A stretch of DNA of 64,000 nt, taken from contig NC_092859.1 in the NCBI RefSeq assembly GCF_032062135.1, forward strand, positions 125,672,173 to 125,736,172, in the 5' to 3' direction. Made by a program: the position numbers and the translations under genes. The notes under the pieces were generated by a model, which did not search any database, was not told where the DNA came from, and saw nothing but the letters and a program-made list of their open reading frames with translations. The DNA comes from Pyxicephalus adspersus. Lineage: Eukaryota > Chordata > Amphibia > Anura > Pyxicephalidae. The number at the start of each line of letters is the position of its first letter. Position 1 is the stretch's first letter. Positions 39,801-49,000 of the stretch are shown here, in pieces.

Positions 39801-42800
39801 AGTTTTTTTTTTTCCTGTAAATGTCCCATATTCTCTGGAATGCATGTTGGAAAAGCTGTTTAGATGTTTCTATAATTTTGTGTTACAGAGTCTGGCCAGC
39901 CCATATGTGGTAATGGGCTTGTGGAACAAGGAGAGGAGTGTGATTGTGGTTACAATGACCAATGCAAAGATGAATGTTGCTATAATGCTAATGAACCAGA
40001 AGACAAGAAATGCAAATTAAAACCTGGGAAACGCTGCAGGTATGTGTCTTATGGATAAGCCAATCACTTCAACTAAAACCAGCTGTACAAAGATTAGAAT
40101 TCTGTTGAGGAGACTCTGACTACAGATTGGCATTGAGCTGTCAGTATGATTAAGCGTTCCCATTTCCATAATCTGATAGAAATTGTTGGGCATGACATTT
40201 TACATTCATTATACACATTGCTGATTGCTTTATGTTGTGCAGTGATTTTTCTTTATTGTATTAGGGAAAAAAATAGTGGAAAACATTAGGAATTATTCTT
40301 ACTAAACACACAGTGACCACTTTATTAGGTGTATCTATTTAGTATCCAATAAAGAGGGGCGAAGGCAGCAGTACCCATTTATACCATATCATTCAGTTAA
40401 TGCTTGCTTTGTACGAAGGTTGCAATTACATTACCACCAACCCAAACTTTTGTGGGGGTGTGTGTATGCCAAATGTAGACCCTGCCATCTGAATTTGCAG
40501 AAATCAGGATTCATGAAGCAAAAAACATTTGTCCACTCTTTTGGAAATCTAGGTTTAATAATGCCATTTTGTTCCTGCTGTTGCCTAAGTTTCTTTTTGT
40601 TAGCTGACAGCATTGGACCTCATGTGGTCTTCCATGTTCTTCAAGGTTTGACATATTTTGTGATCACCACTGTTGTAAGGAATGGTTGTTAGAAATTGGT
40701 GACTTTCTGTCAGCTTAAGCAAATTTTACCATGCTCCTCTGACATTTCTATTACCTAGGAGGCTTTGCCCACTGAGCTGCCTCTCACTGTTTTGTTTTTC
40801 ACATTATTCTCTGTAATCTTTTCACTGTATATTGGGAAATCTGAGAAGGTTCAAAGTGTCTGGAATGCCACAACTTCTCATCTCCTCCCAATTTTAAAAG
40901 CTGTTTAGTGCAATTTCAGAGAAATGCGTTTTCAGCCAAGGAAACTTATTTAACTTTCATGTATACCAAAATCCTTATACAGAATAGTTTTTAGATGAAT
41001 CTGACATGGTGTGCTGATAAATGTTACATTTTGTTAATGAATAGATTGCTAGACCTGAAACTATATTATGAATTAAACTTTGTAGAGCTAACAAGATCAT
41101 TTTTTCTATTCTGGAATTCTGTTAAATAGAATTCCAGAAATCTTTAAATTATATTTGGCTGAGGCAATGCAGAATGTCAAAACTACCACTTTGTCAAATG
41201 TAGTTACATAGAGCACAGGACATTTTTAGATGAATTACCCGACAGTAACTTTTATGACCGTGTTCCCTCCATCCAATACTTCACATTACCAACAGAAGTC
41301 ACTTGACATACTGATTTATTGCTAAACAGCTTAATTATTGGTGCTTGTATTTATTATGGAAAAACACATGCTCGTTAAGATGTTTAGGAACCTAATCTTC
41401 TACAAATTAAGACAAAAGATAGCCTGGATTGTTTGAATTGCTTGACTGACATAAATGATAGTATAGGAAAGCTTTCACATTCAGCATAATTTCAGATTTT
41501 ATTTGTCAGCTGTGTTTCCCATCAAAGGTACTGTGGAACTAAAGTTCCTCCAGAGGTTGCTAGGGCTTTCTTGAGTAATGAGCAGTTTGTGCTTCTCAAA
41601 TCAGTTTAACTGACACCAATAATCTTTTTGGCCGTCTGTAAGAGTGACATTCTTCCCATTTACTTGATCACCACACTAACATACTGTGAAAAAAAACATT
41701 TTAAAGAAATGTTATGGACAGATACCTAGATGTACAATAACTTAAGAAGGCTGTAATCAGGTGTATATAAAAGCTAAATGTGTAAGAATAATGAAATATA
41801 AACATGCGGCCTGTAAGAGAATCATATTCACTTAAAAATGAAATAAATGTACCTATAGGTTCTAAGCAGTTGTCATCAAAAGAGAAACAAACTGTAATTG
41901 TATATAAAAGATAACAATGCAATCATGATCAGTTTTAAGTATAAGACTAACAGATATATAAATATATAAAAGGTAGCGATTCTTTTTTTATTTTAAAAAA
42001 ATCTAATAAAAACTAGGTTCAATAGGATCAGTCAGTATTTGGTTGACATATATATTGAACATTTCAACAGAAATATGATCAATATTGAGTAGTGCACAGA
42101 AGCAATTCAGGTAAGCATTTGATATCGGGAAGATATTGATTGTTTACCGGATTATGTGCATATCTTCTAGTGTACGGCCCGCTTTATAAAGTAATTCCTC
42201 CTATAGTTCTTATTTGCCATGAAATTCATTCTTGTGCAACAGTAGGACCATACACACATAGATAAATAGATGATCCAGAGTCGATAGTTTGTTTCACTAC
42301 ATTTTTATTAACAATTTTAGGAATAAACTTACAACACCAAATATTTGCTTTTGAGAGTGACAACAAACAAAATTGTATCTTGCTCTTTAAGGAAATATTT
42401 TGTTGGAATGACAATGACAAAGTCACAGACCTATAGGTGAAATTTCTCTAAGGATGGTATTTATTCAAACTTGGTTTCCTTCAAGCGAGCATTCAAATAT
42501 ATAGTATTGGAGATTTTTTCTGTTCAAAAAAAAATCCTTAAAGCACTAATTCTTGATATTTGTGTTTAGTCCTAGCCAAGGCCCGTGTTGTACACAGCAG
42601 TGCTCTTTTAAAGACCGCTCTCAGAAATGCCGTGAAGAATCTGACTGCGCACAGATGGGACTTTGCAATGGGTTTTCTGCACAGTGTCCACCATCTGAGC
42701 CTAGAGAGAATTTAACAGAGTGCAACCGTCAAACCCAAGTCTGCATCAAAGGGGTAAATATTGATTTGTAAAAACAGCCCTTTTGTAGTATGTTAGTTTA

Positions 42801-45800
42801 CTGTTTGGAGGAATATTACCTAGACTAGAGAGTTGTGGGATGCAAAGTCATGAACTGATTGCTCTTGAACACCTCTTGGTGTTCTTTGACAAGTTGTGTG
42901 CAACTGTTGTGGCAATTAACTAAACATCTGAGCTGTATATACATTACAGGTCAGTGAAAGTATTATAGGCAGGAGACTAGAACCCCAGCCAGGGTAACTG
43001 TATTTTTTAGAACCCGGTCTGCAGTGGCAACTAGTGGTTCTGATTTAAAATAGAAAAATGTTTTGTTTTTTGTTTGTTTTTTAATATACTCAATCTATTT
43101 TACAGCAATGTGCAGGCTCCATCTGTGAAAAGTACAACCTTGAAGAGTGCACATGTGCCAGCACCGATGGCAAAGATGATAAAGAGCTGTGTCATGTCTG
43201 CTGCATGGAAAAAAGTGAGTTCCTTTTTGTTATACTGCACAATATAGATTGCTGAAAAAATGAAACCAATTTAGGGTAATGTAGAGATTGTTCAAAACAA
43301 TTTTTTTTTTATTTTTTTTTTGTCTTTTTAAAGAAAAAAAAATATGTTGTTTGATTTGCTGCTGATATTGGTAAACCCTGGATTTTTTAAGAAAAAGAAC
43401 ACAATGTGTTTTCATGACTTATGTAATTCATCTTTAGGACCTTTTACTGTCAGAGCTTCAAAAGCAGGCAGTAGATATATTTCATAGAAGTAGCTTTGTT
43501 GACTGTGGGAAACACGACTAATGGGACATAGTTAGTATGCCATACTGATCACGCCAAGCCATTGGCCTTTATTGGACATATTTCTGTGAGTTATGCCTAG
43601 GAATTATAGGCCTACAATGTAAAATAAATTTTCATGCAAAACAATGTAACACTTTTTGCATAAAAAAGGACAAAATTAGGGAGGTACGCCAGGGAGGTTA
43701 AAACTCTGCAAGAATGGGGAAGATATACAATCATGTCATCCAGCAAACCTGGAATTGGTTTCTTAAAAAAATCACTTGATAGTTGGGAAATGTTTTCAAT
43801 CTTGGACCAGATCTGTTTTAGCTTTGGAGCTTCTCCTATGATAGTCTATCTTCTCCAGTTTTGAAATTTAAAAAAAACCAGGCCCCTGGATACCACATCC
43901 ACCAAACCCTGCAGAACTAGTCCTACACTTACACTACCAGCAAAATGTGTACAGAAATAGTTACTGTTAGTGCCAAATAATATCAACATTATATAGGCTG
44001 TCACATGAAATACCTCCCAGGTCAGATCCCAGCCCAGATGTACAGGGATCTCAGCATGCTGGTAACTCGAGGTAAAGGTGGCTCAAGTAGTCAGTTGCTT
44101 ATCCTGATATGCATTTTATACAAAGCCAAAATGAGCTGCTGATAGTCTAGGAAGCTTGCTTCTCCATATCCCAGGGTGATTGGACAATGACATAAACTAC
44201 ATTAGGCTTTAAGAGTAAAAATGAAAAGACATGGCAACTGATTTTAAAAATGGCCATGGCAACTAGGTGCCTTCCCAAATCAACCATTGCTTAGGTGGCC
44301 AGTGGCCAGGTTTTGAATTTGATCCTGTGTATAAATGTAAGTATTCATTGCAGGAACAAAGCTTTTAACACATTGCTTTGTGGTTGGAATATCGGCACTG
44401 TAAATGCTGTAAATGCTGAGCAACAATATATGCAGACCAAGACATGGGAGGACCTCTTCTCCATAAACAAATGTAATTTAGGATTTAAAATGCCAGGATA
44501 TTTAAATGGGGATTTTTATGCTGCATTAGATGTATGTCATCACTGGAGAAATAGATTTTATACTTTTAAAGAATCTAGCCCCTTTAAAGAGGAGTTGTCT
44601 GGACACACACAATGTGATTCCTGAAAGTCAGTTGTGGAAAGGTAAAGTATTCCTGGTCCCCAGACATGTTCTCTGCATCTAATGTTAACAAGGTGACTTT
44701 GAAAATTTCCTAGTCCTTTTACCTGACTACTGTTAAGTAACTGTTAAGGTAAACCCCAGGTTAAGGACATCCGACATACGGACCTCTCCTAGATACGAAT
44801 GGGGAAATTTTTTGCTAAACACAGCTGAGGTTGTGAGTGAGTTTAAGGATTGAGCTCTTTCTGCAGCCTCTTGTAACTCTTTATTGACCAAGACAAACTC
44901 TGCAGTTGTTTCATTTTGCATATCAAAGCACAATTTGCTCCAGAAGATAATGGATGTCTAGGCTTCATAAAGATAAATAAGATAAATAATGTACCTGTTC
45001 CGACTTGCATACAAATTCAACTTAAGAGCAAACCTACAGTCCATATCTCGTATGTAAAATAACCCAGGGACTACTTGTATAGGAGGAAGTGAGCTAAGAG
45101 TTATTTCTTGTTAAATACATATTTAAAGTGAATGTGTTTTAGAAGTAGTATTGTCCTTTTAAAATAGCCTAGATTATCTGAAAACCCCATTAAGGTTCTT
45201 TTTATTTATTTATTTAAATATATATATATATATATATATATTCTAAGAAGAACAGTAAAGTATAGGGTACAGTATCCCACGCCAGATGGCAAATTTATTT
45301 TCACTGAAAGTAGATTGCTTCAGGTTACTGTACTTGGTTCTTTTTCATTATAAATAATGTTGCAAACCTATATTGATCTGTGTGTACTTGCTTTGTCTGT
45401 TTGTAGTGAAGCCTCATACCTGTGCAAGTACTGGATCTGAAGTATGGAGAAGTTACTTCAAAGGTAAAACGATCACCCTACAACCGGGATCACCCTGCAA
45501 TGAGTTCAAAGGATATTGTGATGTCTTCATGCGATGCCGATTGGTTGATGCTGATGGCCCTCTAGCTCGATTGAAGAAGGCTATATTTAACCCAGAATTG
45601 TATGAAAACATCGCTGAGTGGATTGTGGTACGTATGGCTATGTGAAATTGCTTATTGTGTTTAAATTCTATTCTAATAATTCTGTTGTTCACTCAACGTT
45701 GTCTGCTCCAGTATATATGTAAGTTTATTTGTCTACCTTCCAGTACATCTGTTAAAACCCTGCTATACTCACCTGACCGCGTTCTGTCGCATGGTACTGG

Positions 45801-48800
45801 AATCTTCCTTCCTCTCTTCCTAGTTGCCATCTTTGGTAATCCTGATTGGCCGGGATGAAATAACTCACACAGATCATCCAAGAAACTAATGCCATTTTGT
45901 CTACATGTTTTTTTAAAGATGTAGAATTACTTGGATAGCACTTAGTCATGTGGAGCTAGCCCAGGGGTCATCAGCCATGGTCTCCATATATTCTCAAATT
46001 TCCATGATTGTCCTCTGCATCTGTAGGTCAGTTTTTCTAGATGTAATGTAAAGTTAATTGAAGCTTTCCAATAAAAAAAGAATAGGTGATGGTGGAGAAA
46101 TATACTTTGTTAATCCGCATCCTAGCCTTAAATGATCTCATCACTTCCAATTCAACAAAAACATCAGGATTCTCAAACTGCTCAATAACCGATAGGCATG
46201 TTGTATGGGCAAACTGCAAGTCTAGCCCAAATGCCCAGGTAATGGCCAGAATAACTCCTTGCCAATAGCAGCAGAGGTTGGTGCAGCATCAGTGCATATT
46301 GACTAAAGTCCCTGTAGTTCCTTCACACCTTGATTGAACACATAAGACCGGGCATGTGTCAAAATCTGTTTAAAGTTTTGTATACATTTTAGGATTTTTA
46401 TATGATTTTGCATTTTATGTGTAAATGCCTCTATTTGCTGCCTTGTGCTTTTGTATGCACAGCTTCCATACAGATCACATTGCTGGGTAGCAGTTTATGT
46501 AAGTGATGTAAGGGGGCACCTTTGTTGGAGGCCACCATTACTAACATGATAATGTCTTCTGAAAATTCTTATTGCCTGGCTGTTATGACAGTTGTGCTTC
46601 AGTACTCTAGAGTAACTGACCAGGAATAAGTATGCATATAGTAGTTCTTTTTCTGAATACATTTTTTATATACCAAAATATAAAGGTGTATATATAACAT
46701 ACTTTTAAATAAATTTTGCCATTAACAGTTCTTCAAGTTTAGCCGATCTACTCATAAACTATGAAATCCTTTTTATATCCAAGTTTTTGCCAAGTATTGA
46801 ACATCTGTGAGGGATATTCACTGCAATTTTCTAAGTGAAGGTTATGTGTCCCCAAGCTACCCTATAACTGTTGAACGTCTATTACTTTGTTTCCTTCCAC
46901 TGCCTTTGTAAATTTGTTCTATCCCAGTGGAGCTTGTAGACAGGTTTTTACCTTACGTCTTTACTGTGTAAAGAATGTTGACATGGTCTAGGTGCCAAAA
47001 AACTCTTTTTAAAAGAAAAACGAACATAAAGGATTGACAAGCTAGTTGGTTAATAATTTAAAAATGTTTTTGCTGGAAGAGGATACACATTGTGAATTTG
47101 ATCTGTAAAGGACATCCAACTAACCTGCATTTCACCTGCTTCAAGGGGGTTTTTGCATTTTTTTTTCTCATACCACTGATAACTCAGGGTTCTTAGGGAA
47201 GGTCGTATTATTTTTTTTATTTTTTTTATATAAGGGGATGTTAGGTTTTAAAAGAATTGCTAAAAAAATCAGTAAATCCAGAGATAAAGGTTATATGCAT
47301 ACCCTGTTTGCATACTTTGTGATAAGTACCCTCACGGTCCAGTCAGTAGGCTAAGCCAACATGATTGGATGGGACAAAGGTCAGTGTTTTAATATATTAC
47401 ATATAGTGTATGGCATGTTATTTTTCATACTGTATACATGACATTAGCATAATTTTTACCTAGTTTGCTGACTGTTTTGACATGAAGTTTTGTATTTATC
47501 TGTTTGGTTTAAATGGTCCAGGTTTGTAAAAAGTTTGCTTTGAATTAAAAAAAAAAGTGACTACTTTGCATAAATGAGGCATAATGTGGCTCTTATTACA
47601 ATACAATGTGTGTTTTTCTTTCTCTTAGGCTCACTGGTGGGCTGTATTGTTAATGGGAATAGCACTAATAATGCTGATGGCTGGATTTATCAAGATATGC
47701 AGCGTTCATACACCAAGTAGCAATCCTAAATTGCCACCGCCCAAACCTCTTCCAGGTATGTGTAAATAGATTTCACCAACTGAAATCCTTTTCTGTGTTA
47801 AGTGTAAATTTGATCTTGAATTTAGAACACATGTATATTATTCTGTTGACAGTTTAAGATCTTCATAAATCCAATAATCTGCTGTTGGAGGTTTCTACAG
47901 AGCACCTCCAGCAGCCTTCTGCAAAGCCTAAACATATATGTTCACCTATTGTGACTGGCAATTGTCACACAAGCTGCAGCTTGTATAAAAGCACTGTGTA
48001 GGGCAAGCTTTTGCAACATATTTGGACAATTTGGAGCAGCTTTGGGTAATCCTTTAAAGCAATATTTAGCTCCATTATAGGCAGGGTAAACCTAGAGCTT
48101 TCACTATAAACAAGCTAGGTGTAGGATTCATTACTACCTAAAGCATGATGATTGCCTTCTAGAGCATCCTATTAAGATTGATGGTGTCTGAATCTTGTAT
48201 CATGGAATGTAATAAAGTTGTGTGTGCATAAAGAAGCAAACACGTTCCCATCCATGAATGAGTTTTTTACATTGTACCACAATTCTATGTAATTGGCCTA
48301 AGTTCTCCAATTCTGCAACTGACTTGCTGTGCAGTCAGTGATTGTTTCTCCATTGTTTTCTTTACTAGTTGGTCCCACAAATGGTAAAATCAACAGGCTT
48401 TCCATTATAATTCCCCACAGCTCATATCATCTTGAGTTCACCAGAGGAGTCGACTTTAAAGTGACTTTCAAACAACATGTATTCAAAGAGTGTAATTTAT
48501 TCAGAACACTTATATTCTCTCTACATGTGTGGAGTTTTCCATTCCCAAGCACTGAACACTGGATTTGTAACCCATTCTGTTAGACAGAGTTTACTGGACT
48601 ATTTAGGTGGTATAAAACCTAATATAAAAAAGGAAATCTGCATTTATTTTCTCCAGGGGTTTTACAATAGTGGCAATGGTTTCATTACAATTATTAGGGA
48701 AAACTGAAACCTTTCCAAATATAATCACTTTCAGGTGTCTTGTCTATCCATCTCTCCTATTTACATAATAATTTTTTGTCTCATCCATCTAACTAATTCA

Positions 48801-49000
48801 GCTCTCTGCCAAATAAATTTATATAATGGAAAGTCTTTATATTTTCATTTGCAATGTACAGACAGGTGTATATTCAGCATGGTAAAGATGTTTGTTTTTC
48901 TGCAGGCACATTAAAGAGGAGGAGACCACCACAAACAACTCAGCAACCTCCACGCCAGAGACCAAGAGAAAGTTACCAGATGGGACACATGAGACGTTAA
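17642..49000 (+). CDS. ADAM10: ADAM10 metalloprotease gene, exons 3-16 (5' partial)
   Basis: Type I membrane zinc metalloprotease that sheds ectodomains (Notch, APP and others in known vertebrates). Joined coding exons: 17642-17760, 19819-19977, 25652-25755, 27278-27430, 33120-33212, 34958-35141, 37630-37793, 38929-39112, 39889-40039, 42570-42753, 43106-43214, 45407-45627, 47629-47755, 48906-49000. Total 2047 nt: one base completing a split codon, then 681 codons and TAA. Local residue n corresponds to human residue n+67, so the protein would match the human 748-residue length. Visible in order: prodomain with GGCADHS, convertase site RKKR (local 142-145), zinc motif [11 protein letters not shown] (316-326), Met-turn IMYARA, disintegrin module, cysteine-rich/stalk region, transmembrane helix (about 609-630), proline/arginine-rich tail ending MGHMRR. 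Every intron is GT-AG. No frameshift or stop. Exons 1-2 (about 67 residues with signal peptide) are not in readable sequence. Confidence 0.97.
17761..19818 (+). other. ADAM10: ADAM10 intron 3
   Basis: GTGAGT to TTTCAACAG. Contains A- and T-rich tracts (18471-18483, 18751-18765) and otherwise non-repetitive AT-rich sequence. No further exon seen. Confidence 0.85.
19819..19977 (+). CDS. ADAM10: ADAM10 exon 4, prodomain
   Basis: Acceptor TTTCAACAG, donor GTAAGT. Encodes [20 protein letters not shown], then [15 protein letters not shown] and [11 protein letters not shown], closely matching the human exon. It ends one base into a codon completed by exon 5. Confidence 0.96.
22895..23180. mobile_element. 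Foldback MITE with 15-bp perfect hairpin
   Basis: GTTGTTGGAAAGGAT (22958-22972) pairs exactly with ATCCTTTCCAACAAC (22981-22995). It is followed by AGCGCTGTACATACAGCGCT, itself palindromic. GC content is much higher than its flanks, which explains the overlapping open frames on both strands here. Related fragments: 5215-5340 and 11590-11700. Confidence 0.65.
24549..24780. repeat. Dispersed repeat, hAT-like MITE copy
   Basis: AACCCCAGGGTTCCTCCAGA, GGGTTCCTTGAACAATTTG, GGCCATCTGTAAGGGTGATA and TTATTTCAAGGGTTCCCTCA. The best preserved of the four copies at its right end. Confidence 0.65.
25021..25057. repeat. (AT)n microsatellite
   Basis: Uninterrupted alternating AT, about 18 units. Confidence 0.9.
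25085..25300 (-). mobile_element. Tc1-like transposon end fragment
   Basis: TGTTTCTGAAATACTCATAC, CATCTGGCACCA, AAGCATGCCA and the end TAACGTGGCCAATGAGTGTA correspond, inverted, to the left part of the larger copy at 53484-54592. Too short to encode anything. Confidence 0.65.
25652..25755 (+). CDS. ADAM10: ADAM10 exon 5, prodomain with cysteine-switch-like GGCADHS
   Basis: Acceptor TTCCTTCCAG, donor GTAAGG. Encodes [20 protein letters not shown] followed by a diverged end, [14 protein letters not shown], where human has RKYQMTGVEEVTQ. The free cysteine in GGCADHS corresponds to human C173, implicated in latency. Ends on a codon boundary. Confidence 0.96.
26020..26263. mobile_element. hAT-like nonautonomous element with inner inverted repeat
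   Basis: The right end, AAAGGTTTGCCCACCCCTG, is the complement of the CAGGGGTGGGCAAACC terminus common in vertebrate hAT elements. Inside, GAGAGTGGCCGGGGTTATTC (26124-26143) pairs with ATAACCCCGCCCACTCTC (26178-26195), and CCATCATGAC with GTCATGATGG. The left terminus is not defined. Confidence 0.55.
26674..26871 (+). repeat. Trinucleotide repeats bracketing a SINE/LINE tail
   Basis: ATT repeat 26674-26695; a tail copy of the 9711-9840 family (AGATTGTAAGCTCTTTAGGG to ATATAAATCCTGTTTAATAA) at 26716-26845; then a TAA microsatellite to 26871, the usual 3' tail. Confidence 0.75.
27278..27430 (+). CDS. ADAM10: ADAM10 exon 6, proprotein convertase site and start of catalytic domain
   Basis: Acceptor CATTTTAG, donor GTAACA; exactly 51 codons. 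Begins [22 protein letters not shown] is the furin/PC7 activation site. The catalytic domain follows with [20 protein letters not shown] and [10 protein letters not shown]. The linker before RKKR is more acidic than and diverged from human, as expected for removable prodomain sequence. Confidence 0.96.
29392..29462. repeat. Perfect 28-bp hairpin
   Basis: 29392-29419 is the exact reverse complement of 29435-29462; loop of 15 bases. The arm begins CGCATCTGCAGTTAGATGCG. Confidence 0.9.
29538..29717. repeat. Long near-perfect palindrome, about 83-bp arms
   Basis: The left arm starts CCTGCTCGCATCTCCCGGAG; the right arm ends CTCCGGGAGATGCGAGCAGG. Only about one mismatch was seen (ACCCGGAG versus ACCCAGAG). 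The loop is about 10 bases near 29626. Each arm contains a smaller inverted repeat of TGATGCGAGCAGG. Confidence 0.85.
29743..29792. repeat. Hairpin CCACCGCATCACCCGG
   Basis: CCACCGCATCACCCGG and its complement CCGGGTGATGCGGTGG enclose AAGATG...CATCTT, with a 5-base loop and one unpaired C. Confidence 0.85.
31881..32160 (+). mobile_element. piggyBac-like element, left end only
   Basis: TTAA (31881-31884) followed by CACCCCTAGCGGTAATCCCG and subterminal inverted ATCCCGAATCACACTCGGGG, matching 29137. A GC-rich core follows. No right terminus with TTAA was found, so the copy is truncated or overlain. Confidence 0.65.
33120..33212 (+). CDS. ADAM10: ADAM10 exon 7, catalytic domain
   Basis: Acceptor TTCAATAG, donor GTAAGT; 31 codons in phase 0. 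Encodes [17 protein letters not shown] then [14 protein letters not shown], including a conserved NIS glycosylation sequon. Confidence 0.96.
33213..34957 (+). other. ADAM10: ADAM10 intron 7
   Basis: GTAAGT to TTTATAG. Contains the foldback element at 33992-34145; the remainder shows nothing recognisable. Confidence 0.85.
33992..34145. mobile_element. Foldback MITE with about 43-bp terminal inverted repeats
   Basis: The left end AGGAGTCAGTTTATTAAGCA...GTGAATCTGACATTCACTG mirrors the right end CACTGAATGTCAGATTCATG...AAGACCCCT. A half copy (GAGTGAATCTGACATTCC) is at 54897-54960. Confidence 0.7.
34958..35141 (+). CDS. ADAM10: ADAM10 exon 8, catalytic domain
   Basis: A long T tract and TTTATAG acceptor; donor GTATTG. 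Encodes [20 protein letters not shown] then [20 protein letters not shown] and [20 protein letters not shown], nearly identical to human. Ends one base into a glycine codon. Confidence 0.97.
35142..37629 (+). other. ADAM10: ADAM10 intron 8
   Basis: GTATTG to CTTTTAG. Includes a dispersed repeat (about 35240-35480), an AT/TATG microsatellite (36775-36840) and repeat-like ACGCGTTTCACGGAC near 37073. No exon seen. Confidence 0.8.
36775..36840. repeat. (AT)n/(AC)n compound microsatellite
   Basis: Alternating AT with one internal G and a short ACACAC run. Confidence 0.9.
37630..37793 (+). CDS. ADAM10: ADAM10 exon 9, zinc-binding active site
   Basis: Acceptor CTTTTAG, donor GTATGT. Encodes [20 protein letters not shown], then [20 protein letters not shown] and [19 protein letters not shown] supplies two zinc-binding histidines and the catalytic glutamate. 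The third histidine is the first codon of the next exon, so the zinc motif is split by an intron as in mammals. Confidence 0.97.
37794..39888 (+). other. ADAM10: ADAM10 introns 9 and 10 (around exon 10)
   Basis: 37794-38928 and 39113-39888 are AT-rich intron sequence with T tracts before the acceptors. No repeats or extra exons recognised. Confidence 0.8.
38929..39112 (+). CDS. ADAM10: ADAM10 exon 10, third zinc histidine and Met-turn
   Basis: Acceptor TTTTACAG, donor GTATGT. Starts [16 protein letters not shown]; the leading H completes the zinc motif. [11 protein letters not shown] carries the Met-turn. [16 protein letters not shown] follows. Near the end KRNFCFV replaces human KRNNCFV while keeping the cysteine. 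Confidence 0.96.
39889..40039 (+). CDS. ADAM10: ADAM10 exon 11, disintegrin domain
   Basis: Acceptor TGTTACAG, donor GTATGT. Encodes [20 protein letters not shown], then [20 protein letters not shown] and [10 protein letters not shown], with the disintegrin cysteine spacing. Ends two bases into a serine codon. Confidence 0.96.
40311..40900 (-). mobile_element. Decayed Tc1-like transposon, minus-strand copy
   Basis: Begins CAGTGACCACTTTATTAGGT, the terminal words of the 53484-54592 family. TTCTTCAAGGTTTGAC, CTCCTCTGACATTTCTA and AGCTGCCTCTCACTG match the complement of the transposase 5' half. Central part is replaced or diverged (40350-40600). Confidence 0.65.
41510..41680. repeat. Dispersed repeat, hAT-like MITE copy
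   Basis: GTGTTTCCCATCAAAGGTAC, TTCCTCCAGAGGTTGCTAGG, TTTTTGGCCGTCTGTAAGAG. The right end is missing. Confidence 0.6.
42570..42753 (+). CDS. ADAM10: ADAM10 exon 12, disintegrin/cysteine-rich region
   Basis: Acceptor TGTGTTTAG, donor GTAAAT. The first base completes AGT (Ser). Encodes [20 protein letters not shown], then [20 protein letters not shown] and [19 protein letters not shown] is a candidate glycosylation sequon at the position of human NFT. Confidence 0.96.
43106..43214 (+). CDS. ADAM10: ADAM10 exon 13, cysteine-rich region
   Basis: Acceptor TTTTACAG, donor GTGAGT. Encodes [20 protein letters not shown], then [16 protein letters not shown], matching human [20 protein letters not shown]. 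Ends one base into the Met codon completed by exon 14. Confidence 0.96.
43596..43701 (+). mobile_element. piggyBac-like element, right end only
   Basis: GAATTATAGGCCTACAATGT, ACACTTTTTGCATAAAAA and the terminus CGCCAGGGAGG then TTAA (43698-43701) parallel 30253-30354. No matching left end nearby. Confidence 0.6.
43704..43865. mobile_element. Foldback repeat, diverged copy
   Basis: ATCCAGCAAACCTGGAATTG, then TTGGACCAGATCTGTTTTAG and CTATCTTCTCCAG; same family as 62552-62750 but with decayed arms. Confidence 0.6.
44747..45077 (-). mobile_element. TA-flanked pogo/Tigger-like MITE
   Basis: Ends in CCCAGGGACTACTTG then TA (45078-45079); starts after TA at 44745-44746. Shares GTACCTGTTCCGACTTGCAT, TCTTTATTGACCAAGACAAA and AGGACATCCGACATACGG with the copy at 59238-59733 in the opposite direction. 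The left terminus is damaged. Confidence 0.75.
45407..45627 (+). CDS. ADAM10: ADAM10 exon 14, cysteine-rich end and juxtamembrane stalk
   Basis: Acceptor GTTTGTAG, donor GTACGT. Encodes [20 protein letters not shown], then [40 protein letters not shown] and the stalk [14 protein letters not shown]. The first 20 residues differ most from human; the remainder is nearly invariant. Confidence 0.96.
45628..47628 (+). other. ADAM10: ADAM10 intron 14
   Basis: GTACGT to TCTCTTAG. No repeat family or exon recognised; AT-rich with T tracts. Confidence 0.8.
47629..47755 (+). CDS. ADAM10: ADAM10 exon 15, transmembrane segment
   Basis: Acceptor TCTCTTAG, donor GTATGT. Encodes [20 protein letters not shown] followed by [16 protein letters not shown] and PPKPLP. 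The hydrophobic helix is identical in character to human. PPPKPLP is the SH3-binding-type motif of the cytosolic tail. Confidence 0.96.
47756..48905 (+). other. ADAM10: ADAM10 intron 15
   Basis: GTATGT to TTTTCTGCAG. Nothing recognised besides ordinary intron sequence; two short open frames near 48330-48700 lack splice support. Confidence 0.8.
48906..49000 (+). CDS. ADAM10: ADAM10 exon 16, cytosolic tail and stop codon
   Basis: Acceptor TTTTCTGCAG. Encodes [20 protein letters not shown] then [11 protein letters not shown] and TAA at 48998-49000. RRRPP is the position described as an ER-retention signal in mammalian ADAM10, and [12 protein letters not shown] the AP-2-contact region. Both are kept, so trafficking control is probably conserved (inference). 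Confidence 0.96.

Larger units (their letters stand above)
40040..42569 (+). other. ADAM10: ADAM10 intron 11
   Basis: GTATGT to TGTGTTTAG. Holds a decayed Tc1-like copy (40311-40900) and an hAT-like repeat (41510-41680). 41700-42560 is plain AT-rich intron. Confidence 0.85.
43215..45406 (+). other. ADAM10: ADAM10 intron 13
   Basis: GTGAGT to GTTTGTAG. Contains a piggyBac-like right end (43596-43701), a foldback repeat (43704-43865), a TA-flanked MITE (44747-45077) and an AT repeat (45219-45240). Confidence 0.85.

Noticed and set aside
44295..44624. 109-codon open frame in ADAM10 intron 13
   Set aside because: No acceptor/donor pair, biased composition, and no recognised homolog.
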